From: SMAG-U1939 sp036376595 | GTDB taxonomy: Bacteria; Chloroflexota; Ktedonobacteria; Ktedonobacterales; JADMIN01 | Direction of reading: 5' to 3' | DNA: 7,881 bases | NCBI GenBank assembly: GCA_036376595.1 | Contig: DASVAA010000247.1 | Coordinates: 1 to 7,881, forward strand | Part shown: positions 1 through 6,179 of the stretch, piece by piece | Position numbering within the stretch: the first letter of the stretch is position 1 | Layout of the letters: each line of letters begins with the position of its first letter | Made by a program: the position numbers and the translations under genes | The notes under the pieces: generated by a model | What the model saw: the letters and a program-made list of their open reading frames with translations, nothing else | Told to the model about the DNA's origin: nothing | Database searches by the model: none

Positions 1-1
1 G

Positions 2-1786
2 CTGTGGGGCCAGATCGACACGATCTTCATCGTGCTGGTGGTACTGGCGCTGCTCGCCGCCTGGAAGGGTCACGGCGTCGCCTCGGGCGTGCTCTTTGCG
101 CTGGCGGTGCTGATCAAGCCGCAGCCGGTGGTCTTCGCGCCACTGCTGCTGGTCTACCTGTGGCGCTGGCACGGTCGGCGCGAGGCGCTGCGGGCGGTGA
201 TCGCCATGGCCGCCGTCGGGTTCGTCGCCTGCCTGCCCTACCTGCTGCCGCCGCACTTCGAGCTGCTGGCCTTCCAGCACGATCTTGCCGCGTGGGAGCG
301 TGCCGTACCCTACACCAGCGTCAGCGCCTTCAACCTGTGGTGGCTGCTGGGCGTCCAGAAGCTGCCCTACACCGCACCTTACCTCGGTCCGCTCTCGCCC
401 AACATCCTCGGCTGGGGGCTGTTCTTCATGGCGCTCGTGGTGGCGCTGGCGGGCGTGTGGCGCCTGCGCTCGCCGGGCCAGCTCTTCTTCGCGGGCGGAC
501 TGATTGCGACCGCGTTCTTCATGCTGACCCCACTGCAGCACGAGCGCTATCTCTTGCCGGCGGTGGCGCTGCTGCTGCTGGCGGCGATCTACGACCGGCG
601 CTACTGGCTCTTCTACGGCCTGGTGACGCTCGCCGTGACGCTCAACGCCGTGCTGGTGGTGATCGATCCTGTCTTCTCGGACTCGAAGATCCCCTACAAC
701 TGGGGCATCGGGCGCCACTTCCTAAAGACCCATCCGCAGGTCTTCGCCGTGCTCTCGGCGCTCGACGTGGCGCTGCTGCTGGCGATGCTGGCGTGGTCGC
801 TGCGCGAGCAGATGATGGCGAGCCGCGCCGGGGTTGCGCTGGCGGGCGACGGTGCGGCGGGCGAAGGGATGGCGCGCGCCGGCATGCCCGCGCTGGCGGA
901 AAGTTCAGCGCCACTGCTGCCCGGCGGGATGGGAGGCGCAATGATCGAGGATCACGCGGACCAGGCGGACGGCATGGAGACGCCGATCACGACGCAGCGC
1001 GTGTCGATCGTCCTGCCGGCCTTCAATGAGGAGGCGGTGATCGCCGAGACGGTGCGCGCGTGCCTGCAAACATCCGAGCGGCTCTGCCCGAATGCCGAGG
1101 TCATTGTGGTGGATGACGGCAGCAGCGACCGCACCGGGGCAATTGCCGACGAGCTGGCCGCAGGCGATGCGCGGGTCGTGGCCTGCCATCATCCAACCAA
1201 TCGCGGCTACGGCGCGACGCTGATCAGCGGCTTCGCGGCCGCGCGCGGCGATCTGATCTTCTTCATGGACGGCGACGGCCAGTTTGACATCGAGGACCTC
1301 GCCACGCTGCTGCGCGTCGAGCGCGAGCGGCCGGGCACGGTGGTGGTGGGCTATCGCGAGCGGCGGCAAGACAACCTGCTGCGCAAGCTCAACGCCTGGG
1401 GCTGGAAGCAAGTGGTGCGGGTTGGCCTGGGGCTGCGCGGCATCCGCGATATTGACTGCGCCTTCAAGCTCTTCCCGGCGCCCCTGGTGTGCACGTGTGG
1501 CGTGACCTCCGAGGGGGCGATGGTCAACACCGAGCTGCTCGTCAAGCTGCGGCGGATGGGGGTCGCGATCGAGCAGGTGCCCGTGCGCCACCTGCCGCGC
1601 CGGCATGGCAGCGCGACCGGCGCGAATCCGCGCGTGATCGTCAAGGCCTTCCGCGAGCTGCTGGCGCTGCGGCGCCGGCTGCGAGGCTGGGAGCCTACCC
1701 CGCCAGAGGTCCCGCAGACGACGGTCGCTCCAGCGCCCGCGCTCGACGAGCCCCAGCCTGGACTGACTCCCCAAGCGCAGACTTGA
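2..1786 (+). CDS. GT-C membrane glycosyltransferase fused to GT2 glycosyltransferase (5' partial)
   Basis: The reading frame is open from base 2, so the true start lies before the window; the first in-window alternative start is GTG at 32. Numbering from that GTG, residues 1 to about 265 are a string of hydrophobic helices. Just upstream is a W-G-Q-I-D motif, typical of polyprenyl-phosphate-sugar-dependent GT-C enzymes (GT87/PMT-like). After a low-complexity Ala/Gly/Met linker, residues 324 to about 550 form a GT2 fold of the DPM/DPG-synthase type: VSIVLPAFNEE at 324, VVDDGSSD with D361/D362, and DGDGQ with the D413-x-D415 metal motif. The tail is proline-rich. The GT2 half probably makes a polyprenyl-phosphate sugar at the inner membrane face, and the GT-C half may use such a donor for cell-envelope glycosylation; substrates cannot be read from sequence. 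An internal GGGAGG (931-936) before an in-frame ATG (941) could give a separate GT2 product. Confidence 0.85.
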   Translation: MWGQIDTIFIVLVVLALLAAWKGHGVASGVLFALAVLIKPQPVVFAPLLLVYLWRWHGRREALRAVIAMAAVGFVACLPYLLPPHFELLAFQHDLAAWERAVPYTSVSAFNLWWLLGVQKLPYTAPYLGPLSPNILGWGLFFMALVVALAGVWRLRSPGQLFFAGGLIATAFFMLTPLQHERYLLPAVALLLLAAIYDRRYWLFYGLVTLAVTLNAVLVVIDPVFSDSKIPYNWGIGRHFLKTHPQVFAVLSALDVALLLAMLAWSLREQMMASRAGVALAGDGAAGEGMARAGMPALAESSAPLLPGGMGGAMIEDHADQADGMETPITTQRVSIVLPAFNEEAVIAETVRACLQTSERLCPNAEVIVVDDGSSDRTGAIADELAAGDARVVACHHPTNRGYGATLISGFAAARGDLIFFMDGDGQFDIEDLATLLRVERERPGTVVVGYRERRQDNLLRKLNAWGWKQVVRVGLGLRGIRDIDCAFKLFPAPLVCTCGVTSEGAMVNTELLVKLRRMGVAIEQVPVRHLPRRHGSATGANPRVIVKAFRELLALRRRLRGWEPTPPEVPQTTVAPAPALDEPQPGLTPQAQT

Positions 1787-1792
1787 AGCAAT

Positions 1793-1827
1793 GAGCCGCG
1801 GACCCACAAAGGACAGGTCGGCGGCTC
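1793..1827. terminator. weak inverted repeat between convergent genes
   Basis: Seven-base arms GAGCCGC (1793-1799) and GCGGCTC (1821-1827) lie in the 72-base gap between two convergent genes. The 21-base loop is long and no T-tract follows on either strand. It is at best a weak or factor-dependent terminator. Confidence 0.2.
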
Positions 1828-1858
1828 GCCAGTCTTGGGATGAGCGTGCTTCCGGGCG

Positions 1859-2164
1859 CTATGAGGCCTTGGCCTTATGGCGCATCATCACGGCGAAGTG
1901 CGCGATAACCGCCGCTAGCACGCCGCCGGCGATCGCCAGCAGCGCGGCGCCCGTTAGCCCGTAGCGCTGCACGCTGAAGACCGGCACCAGCAGGTAGCCC
2001 CCGATGAGGCCGCCCAGCAAGCCGGCCAGCAAATCGAGCAGCACCCCCGCGCCTTTGCTCTTCATCAGGTAGCCGGTTGCCAGCCCCGCCAGCCCGCCGA
2101 GGATCAGGAATACGACGAAATCGTTGAGCGTGACATCCACCGTCAGGTCCGCGAGCAGCGCCAT
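1859..2164 (-). CDS. GlsB/YeaQ/YmgE-type small membrane protein
   Basis: This 101-residue protein is almost entirely hydrophobic, with three predicted transmembrane helices at about 16-34, 41-63 and 70-92. The glycine-rich pattern GGLAGLATGYLM...LLDLLAGLLGGLIGGYLL fits the GlsB/YeaQ/YmgE family, often labelled transglycosylase-associated or general stress protein. Its biochemical function is not established. The short basic tail RHKAK probably faces the cytoplasm. The start is fixed by AGGAGG (2173-2178 on the plus strand), 8 nt upstream of the ATG. It is convergent with the glycosyltransferase and divergent from the oxidoreductase, and appears monocistronic. The family assignment rests on pattern and length; the stress role is family-level knowledge. 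Confidence 0.8.
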   Translation of the reverse strand: MALLADLTVDVTLNDFVVFLILGGLAGLATGYLMKSKGAGVLLDLLAGLLGGLIGGYLLVPVFSVQRYGLTGAALLAIAGGVLAAVIAHFAVMMRHKAKAS

Positions 2165-2516
2165 CGTGTCATCCTCCTCGCATGCGATGTGGGTTGTTCC
2201 TCACGACTGTGATGCCTGCGTGGCCCCCAAGCATCCGGCGTGCCAATCGTGCCCCCGCCGCGTCGTGCACATCGGCGCTCGTCCACCTGCACGCCGCCCG
2301 CACCGGCCTTCGGACGGTACAGAAGCTCCAGCCGGTAATTCAGCCAGCCGGTATCACAGAGGGAACCACGTCGCGTGGGTGCCCATCCATGCGCACGAGG
2401 AAACCAGCGCGCCATCCGCTGTGTTGATCGCAGAGGTGCGGGGAGTGTGCGGCGTGCAGCGCCTGGAGCGCCGTCCCAGCCCGTACCGAAGGCTGAACGC
2501 AACGAGGAGGCACCGC
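2165..2516. other. divergent intergenic region, no gene seen
   Basis: About 350 bp separate the GlsB-type gene from the oxidoreductase. Open frames here lack ribosome sites and family features. The long upstream in-frame extension of the oxidoreductase (from 2124) antisense-overlaps the start of the GlsB-type gene and is not credible. CAGCCGGTA occurs twice as a direct repeat (2329-2337 and 2345-2353), 16 bp apart. I found no convincing -35/-10 pair for either gene. Confidence 0.5.
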
Positions 2517-3476
2517 ATGTCGCGATCGCATCGCTTTCGTTTCGGTGTGATTGGTGAGCGCATGGCATCTGCCGAGGCGTGGCGTGCGACAGCGCGGCGC
2601 GCCGAAGAGTTGGGCTTCTCGACGCTCTTGATTCGCGATCACTTCATCCCAGAGCCGTTCGGCGACCAGTTTGCGCCGCTGATCGCCCTCATGGCGGCGG
2701 CGGATGCCACCACGTTGCTTCGCGTTGGCAGCCTCGTGCTCGACAACGATTACCGCCATCCGGTCATGCTGGCAAAGGCGGCCGCGACGCTCGACGTGCT
2801 CTCGAACGGACGCTTCGAGCTGGGTCTGGGCGCGGGCTGGGCCAAAGCTGAGTATCAGCAGGCCGGCATGGCATTCGACGCACCCGGCACGCGCGTGAGC
2901 CGTTTGGAAGAGGCACTACACGTCATCAAGGGACTCTTCGCCGCCGGGCCGCTGACATTCTCCGGCGACTACTATCGGATTGACCAGCTCAGTGGCTATC
3001 CCGAGCCGATTCAGCAGCCACACCCGCCGATCCTCATCGGGGCGAGTGGGCGGCGCATGCTGGCGCTCGCGGCGCGTGAAGCCGACACCATCGGCCTCCT
3101 GAACGGCGACTATTCGAGCGGCACCGAGATCGACGATCCGCTCAAGCGCTCGCCCGAGGCGCTGGCCGAGAAGATCGAGTGGATTCGCCAGGCGGCCAGG
3201 GAACGCTTCGATCGGGTGGAGCTGAGCATGGTGATTGCGCCGATCCTGACCTCAGATCGCCGGCAGGGAGCTGCAGAGTGCGCGCGTCAACACGGGTGGG
3301 ACACCGTTCGGCCGGAGGATGTGCTGGCGATGCCCTCGATCTTCATTGGCTCGGCCGAGCAGATCGCCGATCAGATGGAGGAGCGCCGAGAGCAATTCGG
3401 GGTGCCCTACTATATCGTTTCTGATGCCAACATGGAGGCGATGGCGCCGATTGTCGCGCGCTTGGCCGGATCGTGA
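2517..3476 (+). CDS. LLM-class F420-dependent oxidoreductase
   Basis: This 319-residue protein matches the bacterial luciferase-like TIM-barrel family by several conserved blocks. They are FRFGVIGERMASAEAW at the N-terminus, ARRAEELGFSTLLIRDHF (about 25-42), LRVGSLVLDNDYRHPVMLAKAAATLDVLSNGRFELGLGAGW (about 66-106), the substrate-side QQPHPPILIGASG (about 164-176), and a C-terminal helix region ending MAPIVARL. This pattern is closest to the MSMEG_2516-type subfamily thought to use coenzyme F420; cofactor and substrate are inferred from family only. The start at 2517 follows GAGGAGG (2504-2510) at a normal distance. Translation from the longer in-frame start at 2124 would add a low-similarity basic N-terminus and is rejected. 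The length is typical and the frame intact. It reads toward the mobile module and ends about 150 bp before it. Confidence 0.9.
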   Translation: MSRSHRFRFGVIGERMASAEAWRATARRAEELGFSTLLIRDHFIPEPFGDQFAPLIALMAAADATTLLRVGSLVLDNDYRHPVMLAKAAATLDVLSNGRFELGLGAGWAKAEYQQAGMAFDAPGTRVSRLEEALHVIKGLFAAGPLTFSGDYYRIDQLSGYPEPIQQPHPPILIGASGRRMLALAAREADTIGLLNGDYSSGTEIDDPLKRSPEALAEKIEWIRQAARERFDRVELSMVIAPILTSDRRQGAAECARQHGWDTVRPEDVLAMPSIFIGSAEQIADQMEERREQFGVPYYIVSDANMEAMAPIVARLAGS

Positions 3477-3544
3477 GGCGTGTACCCGCTCCTACCGGCC
3501 GCTTGGTTCATTGGATAGGCTTCATTGGCACCGTGGAGAGGATG

Positions 3545-3568
3545 GGAGCCAACGGTATGGCTCGAACC
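3545..3568 (-). pseudogene. degenerate tRNA 3'-end remnant, possible old att site
   Basis: Bases 3545-3568 match bases 4930-4953, the T-loop-to-acceptor end of the tRNA-Thr fragment, at 20 of 24 positions in the same orientation. The matches include GGAGCC, ACGGT and CTCGAACC. The T-stem no longer pairs and no anticodon arm is recognisable beside it, so it is not a functional tRNA. It lies just left of the Bro-N module, where an older insertion at the same tRNA would leave its attachment scar. An unrelated tRNA remnant is the main alternative. Confidence 0.4.
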
Positions 3569-3609
3569 TCCTTCTGCTACCGAGGACTACGAGAGGGCTG
3601 TCTCACCCA

Positions 3610-3640
3610 CTGACAGAACTGGCCTGGCTCACGAGTCGCC
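3610..3640 (-). repeat. stop-straddling composite repeat, copy A
   Basis: The plus strand carries a GACAGAAC box (3612-3619) and CTCACGAGTCGCC (3628-3640). The latter contains the stop codon of the 86-residue gene, so the protein ends Gly-Asp-Ser-stop. Copies B and C lie at the ends of two other genes (5227-5256 and 6180-6219) with almost the same box spacing. Confidence 0.65.
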
Positions 3641-3889
3641 AGCGGCGGAACCGGCGCAGTCGGTCTCGTCTGCTGGCTCGTGGGCGAGGGTGCTCTCGAC
3701 CTCCAGTTCATCGCTTGCGAGCTGCACAATCGCCTCGAAGAGCCGCTCGTACTGCTCATGCGGCAAGTGATGCCGGAGCAGGCGCGCCGCCTTCATCATG
3801 TCGAAGGTCACGGGGATCGTCAGCCGCTCAGGCGTCCCCTCTGGCAGCAGGTCGCGATAGTCGTCATCATCATTGGCGGCGTCGCTCAT
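3629..3889 (-). CDS. small acidic hypothetical protein coupled to Bro-N gene
   Basis: The family of this 86-residue protein is not recognised. It has an Asp-rich N-terminus (NDDDDY), a probable helical middle at about 28-62 (FDMMKAARLLRHHLPHEQYERLFEAIVQLASDELEVES) and an acidic tail ending CAGSAAGDS. There is no membrane segment or signal peptide. Its ATG overlaps the TGA of the preceding Bro-N/DinD-like gene in an ATGA junction, with no strong ribosome site of its own, so it is probably made by translational coupling and in fixed ratio with that protein. The arrangement suggests a partner or modulator of the Bro-N protein, but this is inference. The last codons and stop lie in the repeated 13-mer also found at the ends of two other genes here. 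Confidence 0.65.
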   Translation of the reverse strand: MSDAANDDDDYRDLLPEGTPERLTIPVTFDMMKAARLLRHHLPHEQYERLFEAIVQLASDELEVESTLAHEPADETDCAGSAAGDS

Positions 3890-4806
3890 GTAGCTTCGCC
3901 CTCACCTTCTTCTGGCTCGCCCAGCAGCGGCGGCTGGAGCTCGCGCTGGCGTTCCTGGCGCAACTGCTTGTAGTTGGTGGGCGACACTACGGGCTTGCCG
4001 GTGAGGGCCTCGACCTCACGCCGAGCATTGCCGGCGAGCGCCCCGGCTTCGCCAGCGTCGCGCTGCAGCTCCCATGTGCCCTGGGCGTCGCGGGTCTGGT
4101 GCAGCTCGGCCGCGGTCACTTCGGCCAGCGAGGTCAGCACCAGTTCCATCGGGGTCATGCTGTCGCGCAGATTCTGTCGCGTGCCAATGTGCTTGACGGC
4201 GCGATGCTCTGCCGTCGTGAAGTCGAAGGTCCCCGTATGCGGGGTGTCGGTGAGCCGAGCGAAGTCGCGTGCCTCGTCGGCGCCACGCTCGCGCCACTGG
4301 TCGGTCAGCGCATTGCGGACAAGGATGTTCTTCAGCCGCTCGTTGATCCAGGCATCGCTATAGCCGAGACGCGCGTACTCCTTGCGCATGCGCTCGGCAG
4401 CCAGCGCTGGATCCTCCATCTCCTGGAGGCGCTCGGTCCCCACCTTCGCCAGCCACTGCTTGAACGGCTCAGCTTTAGGGCTGGGGATGCTCTGCAAGAT
4501 GCGGAGCATGGTTTGCGTGTCGGCGAACTCGGTTTCCCGCATTCTCCCATCTACAGCCTTCGCCTTGAACTTGCGGCAATTTGCCGCAAGTTGGGCAAAG
4601 CCTTCATCGGTGACGCGGCGCTTCATGTCCGTCCAATATTTGTTGGGCGTTGGGCTCTCGGTCAAAAGTGCAATCACGTCCACCACGCTGAACCACCAAC
4701 GGCCTTCATGCCACGCGCGCCGCACCCGCTCCTCGGCCTGCTCGGCAAGCAACTCCAGCGCCCGTTGATCATCACCTTCGTCGTCAGGATTCATGTGATT
4801 GCTCAT
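3886..4806 (-). CDS. Bro-N / DinD-like phage antirepressor-type protein (copy 1)
   Basis: This 306-residue protein has an N-terminal Bro-N-like domain at about 29-122, recognised by RRAWHEGRWWFSVVDVIALL, the KYWTDMKRRV block and LRILQSIPSPKAEPFKQWLAKVG. The C-terminal part, about 123-285, follows the DinD-like pattern: GYSDAWINERLKNILVRNALTDQW, NLRDSMTPMELVLTSLAEV, then LTGKPVVSPTNYKQL. The tail is acidic with a QPPLL motif. Relatives are often labelled phage antirepressor or DNA-damage-inducible protein D and are frequent in mobile elements. E. coli DinD is reported to act on RecA; the role here is unknown. The start at 4806 has a GAGG-type site 5 nt upstream; Met5 is an alternative. It overlaps the next gene by ATGA. 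The second copy at 5245-6147 is only about half identical by eye, so this is not a recent duplication. Confidence 0.88.
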   Translation of the reverse strand: MSNHMNPDDEGDDQRALELLAEQAEERVRRAWHEGRWWFSVVDVIALLTESPTPNKYWTDMKRRVTDEGFAQLAANCRKFKAKAVDGRMRETEFADTQTMLRILQSIPSPKAEPFKQWLAKVGTERLQEMEDPALAAERMRKEYARLGYSDAWINERLKNILVRNALTDQWRERGADEARDFARLTDTPHTGTFDFTTAEHRAVKHIGTRQNLRDSMTPMELVLTSLAEVTAAELHQTRDAQGTWELQRDAGEAGALAGNARREVEALTGKPVVSPTNYKQLRQERQRELQPPLLGEPEEGEGEAT

Positions 4807-4852
4807 GGTGCCTCACCCTCTCCTATCACGGGGCACGATTCAGTGCAGGAGC

Positions 4853-4881
4853 ATTTGCACCAGATTTGGGGTCAGGGTCAA
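4853..4881 (-). promoter_or_regulatory. weak promoter candidate upstream of Bro-N copy 1
   Basis: On the minus strand a TTGACC -35-like hexamer (4876-4881) is followed after 17 bp by GCAAAT (4853-4858), a poor -10. The position, about 50 bp before the gene start, is suitable, and no better pair was seen between the tRNA fragment and the gene. Confidence 0.25.
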
Positions 4882-4928
4882 ACGCGCGGATTGGGGATGT
4901 ATCGAGGGTCGCAAAGCCTGGATTGAAG

Positions 4929-4981
4929 TGGAGCCGACGGTCGGACTCGAACCGACAACCTGCGGTTTACAAAACCGCTGA
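4929..4981 (-). pseudogene. 3' half of tRNA-Thr(UGU): integration (att) site
   Basis: Read on the minus strand, this is a well-formed tRNA 3' half. It has an anticodon stem-loop with GCGGT/ACCGC arms and the seven-base loop TTTGTAA (anticodon TGT, threonine). A variable loop AGGTT, a T-arm GTCGG-TTCGAGT-CCGAC, the acceptor strand CGTCGGC, discriminator T and an encoded CCA follow. The matching 5' acceptor strand (GCCGACG) and a D-arm are absent upstream, where the sequence is unrelated. A clean break in the anticodon-arm region is the usual mark of a tyrosine-recombinase attachment site. By that rule the inserted element is on the 5' side of the fragment (higher coordinates), and the intact tRNA gene should be at its far end. 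Confidence 0.85.
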
Positions 4982-4996
4982 AGTCGGAAATTTGCC

Positions 4997-5141
4997 ATCG
5001 TCTGTTATCGTCTAACCCTACATGTTTCCAGCGCTCGCGTCGTGTACCGTCGTCTGCTATCGCGTACCGTCGCTGCCGGGTAGGGGTACACGTAGGGGTA
5101 CGGCAGCCGTCGGTAGGGGTACGCCTCGGCGTGTACCCTCG
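4997..5141. repeat. direct-repeat array beside the att core (putative integrase arm sites)
   Basis: Several short repeat families lie directly right of the tRNA fragment. CGTCTGYTATCG occurs at 4999-5010 and 5051-5062 (11 of 12 identical). GTACCGTCG occurs at 5044-5052 and 5064-5072, exactly 20 bp apart. GTAGGGGTAC occurs at 5080-5089, 5092-5101 and 5113-5122, with a related inverted GTACCC at 5133-5138. No credible gene spans the region. Position and helical spacing suit arm-type or excisionase binding sites; replication iterons are the alternative. Confidence 0.6.
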
Positions 5142-5162
5142 TCCTCGGTCCATCACCGCTCT

Positions 5163-5181
5163 CCCTCCCTCCCGCCCGCCC
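5163..5181 (-). other. G-quadruplex-forming tract
   Basis: Five CCC runs separated by single bases on the plus strand give five GGG runs with one-base loops on the minus strand. This is the classic pattern for a very stable parallel quadruplex. It lies between the repeat array and the 3' end of Bro-N copy 2, so it would also be in that gene's 3' untranslated RNA. Confidence 0.6.
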
Positions 5182-5226
5182 GATGCGCTCGCCGGCACCA
5201 AAACGCCTCGCTCACCCACCGACCCA

Positions 5227-5256
5227 CCGACAAAACCCCCTCTCTCACGAGTCGCC
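5227..5256 (-). repeat. stop-straddling composite repeat, copy B
   Basis: CCGACAAAACC (5227-5237) and CTCACGAGTCGCC (5244-5256, containing the TGA of Bro-N copy 2) repeat copy A. The plus-strand CACCCAC before the box is also shared with copy A. CCACCGAC is tandemly repeated just to the left. Confidence 0.65.
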
Positions 5257-6147
5257 TGCGCCGGCGTCGTCATCAGGCGCAAGCAACAGGGGCGGCTGCT
5301 CCGCTCTCGCGGTGAGGTGCTTCGCGTTCTGGCTGCTCACCACGGGCTGCCCGGTGCGCGCCTCGATGTCTGTTCGTGCGGCGCCGGCCACCTCACCTGC
5401 CTCGCCCGCGTCGCGCTGTAGCTCCACGAAGCCGGAGGAGTCGCGCGCCTGATGGAGCGCGGCAGAAGTCGCCTCGGCGAGCGTCGAGAGCGCCAGCTCC
5501 AGCGTCGTCATGTTGTCGCGCAGGTTGGCCCGCGCGGGGAGGTGCTTGATCTGCTGGTGCTCTCGGACGGAGAGCGCGAAGGTGCCGCGGTGCAGCACGT
5601 CGGTCAGGATGGCAAACTCGCGCCCCTCTTCGGCGCCGCGCACCCGCCACTCGGCGGTCACCTCGTCGCGCGTCATAATGTTGCGCAGGCGCGTCTCGAT
5701 CCACTCTTCGGTATAGCCCTTCTTGCGATAGGCCAGGCGCAGCGAGTCGGCCGCGACCGCCGGGTTCTCGAGCTCCTCCAGGCGCTGCGCGCCGACGCGG
5801 GCGAGCCACTGCTTGAACGGCTCGGCGCGCGGACTGGGGATGCTTTGAATGATACGCAGGAGCGTCTCGGTGTCGGCGGCGTCGGTCAGGCGCTGCTTGC
5901 CGTCGGCGGCGCGCATCTTCAAGGTGTGACATTTTGTCACGGCTTCACTGGCACCCTCGTCGTCCCGTAGGCGCTGCTTCAGCTTGCGCCAGTAGGCGCC
6001 AGGGTCCGGGCTGTCGGTGAGCACGGCGACCACATCCACGACGCTGAAGAACCAACGGCCCTCATGCCACACCCGGCGCACCTGCTCCTCGGCCTGCTCG
6101 CCCACGAGCCGCTCCAGCGCGCGACTATCGTCATCCTGGCCTGCCAT
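5245..6147 (-). CDS. Bro-N / DinD-like phage antirepressor-type protein (copy 2)
   Basis: This 300-residue paralogue of the gene at 3886-4806 has the same architecture. The Bro-N-like region is at about 24-118 (RRVWHEGRWFFSVVDVVAVL, LKMRAADGKQR, LLRIIQSIPSPRAEPFKQWL). The DinD-like C-terminal half has GYTEEWIETRLRNIMTRDEV, NLRDNMTTLELALSTLAEAT and TGQPVVSSQNAKHL. The acidic tail contains QPPLL and ends GAGDS. I place the start at 6147, where GGGGAGG (6154-6160) lies 6 nt upstream; an in-frame ATG at 6195 has no such site. It is the last gene of a minus-strand operon headed by the excisionase-like gene, which fits a regulatory or DNA-damage-response role in the element. That role is inference. 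No frame damage is seen. Confidence 0.88.
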   Translation of the reverse strand: MAGQDDDSRALERLVGEQAEEQVRRVWHEGRWFFSVVDVVAVLTDSPDPGAYWRKLKQRLRDDEGASEAVTKCHTLKMRAADGKQRLTDAADTETLLRIIQSIPSPRAEPFKQWLARVGAQRLEELENPAVAADSLRLAYRKKGYTEEWIETRLRNIMTRDEVTAEWRVRGAEEGREFAILTDVLHRGTFALSVREHQQIKHLPARANLRDNMTTLELALSTLAEATSAALHQARDSSGFVELQRDAGEAGEVAGAARTDIEARTGQPVVSSQNAKHLTARAEQPPLLLAPDDDAGAGDS

Positions 6148-6179
6148 GCTGTGCCTCCCCGAAACGTCTCTCTCTTGCA

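Noticed and set aside
905..1807. Long minus-strand open frame opposite the glycosyltransferase
   Set aside because: It is a GC-rich shadow frame with no recognisable domain, whereas the plus strand shows clear GT2 motifs throughout.
2124..2516. N-terminal extension of the oxidoreductase frame
   Set aside because: It antisense-overlaps the GlsB-type gene, has no ribosome site at its start, and adds 131 residues foreign to the family; ATG 2517 follows GAGGAGG.
3533..3600. Complete tRNA gene on the minus strand
   Set aside because: The T-stem does not pair and no anticodon or D-arm can be drawn; only a remnant-like similarity remains.
3319..4926. 535-codon plus-strand open frame
   Set aside because: It starts inside the oxidoreductase and runs antisense through the Bro-N and 86-residue genes; no domain is seen, and the opposite strand shows family motifs.
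3477..5138. Shared 11-mer GGCGTGTACCC at 3477-3487 and 5128-5138 as a second arm site
   Set aside because: Exact 11-base matches are expected by chance in a GC-rich window this size, and the surrounding bases do not align.
4997..5141. CRISPR array
   Set aside because: Repeat units are only 9-12 bp with irregular spacing and no uniform spacers.
5452..5970. Plus-strand open frame opposite Bro-N copy 2
   Set aside because: It is a mirror frame of a conserved gene in high-GC DNA, with no ribosome site or family pattern.
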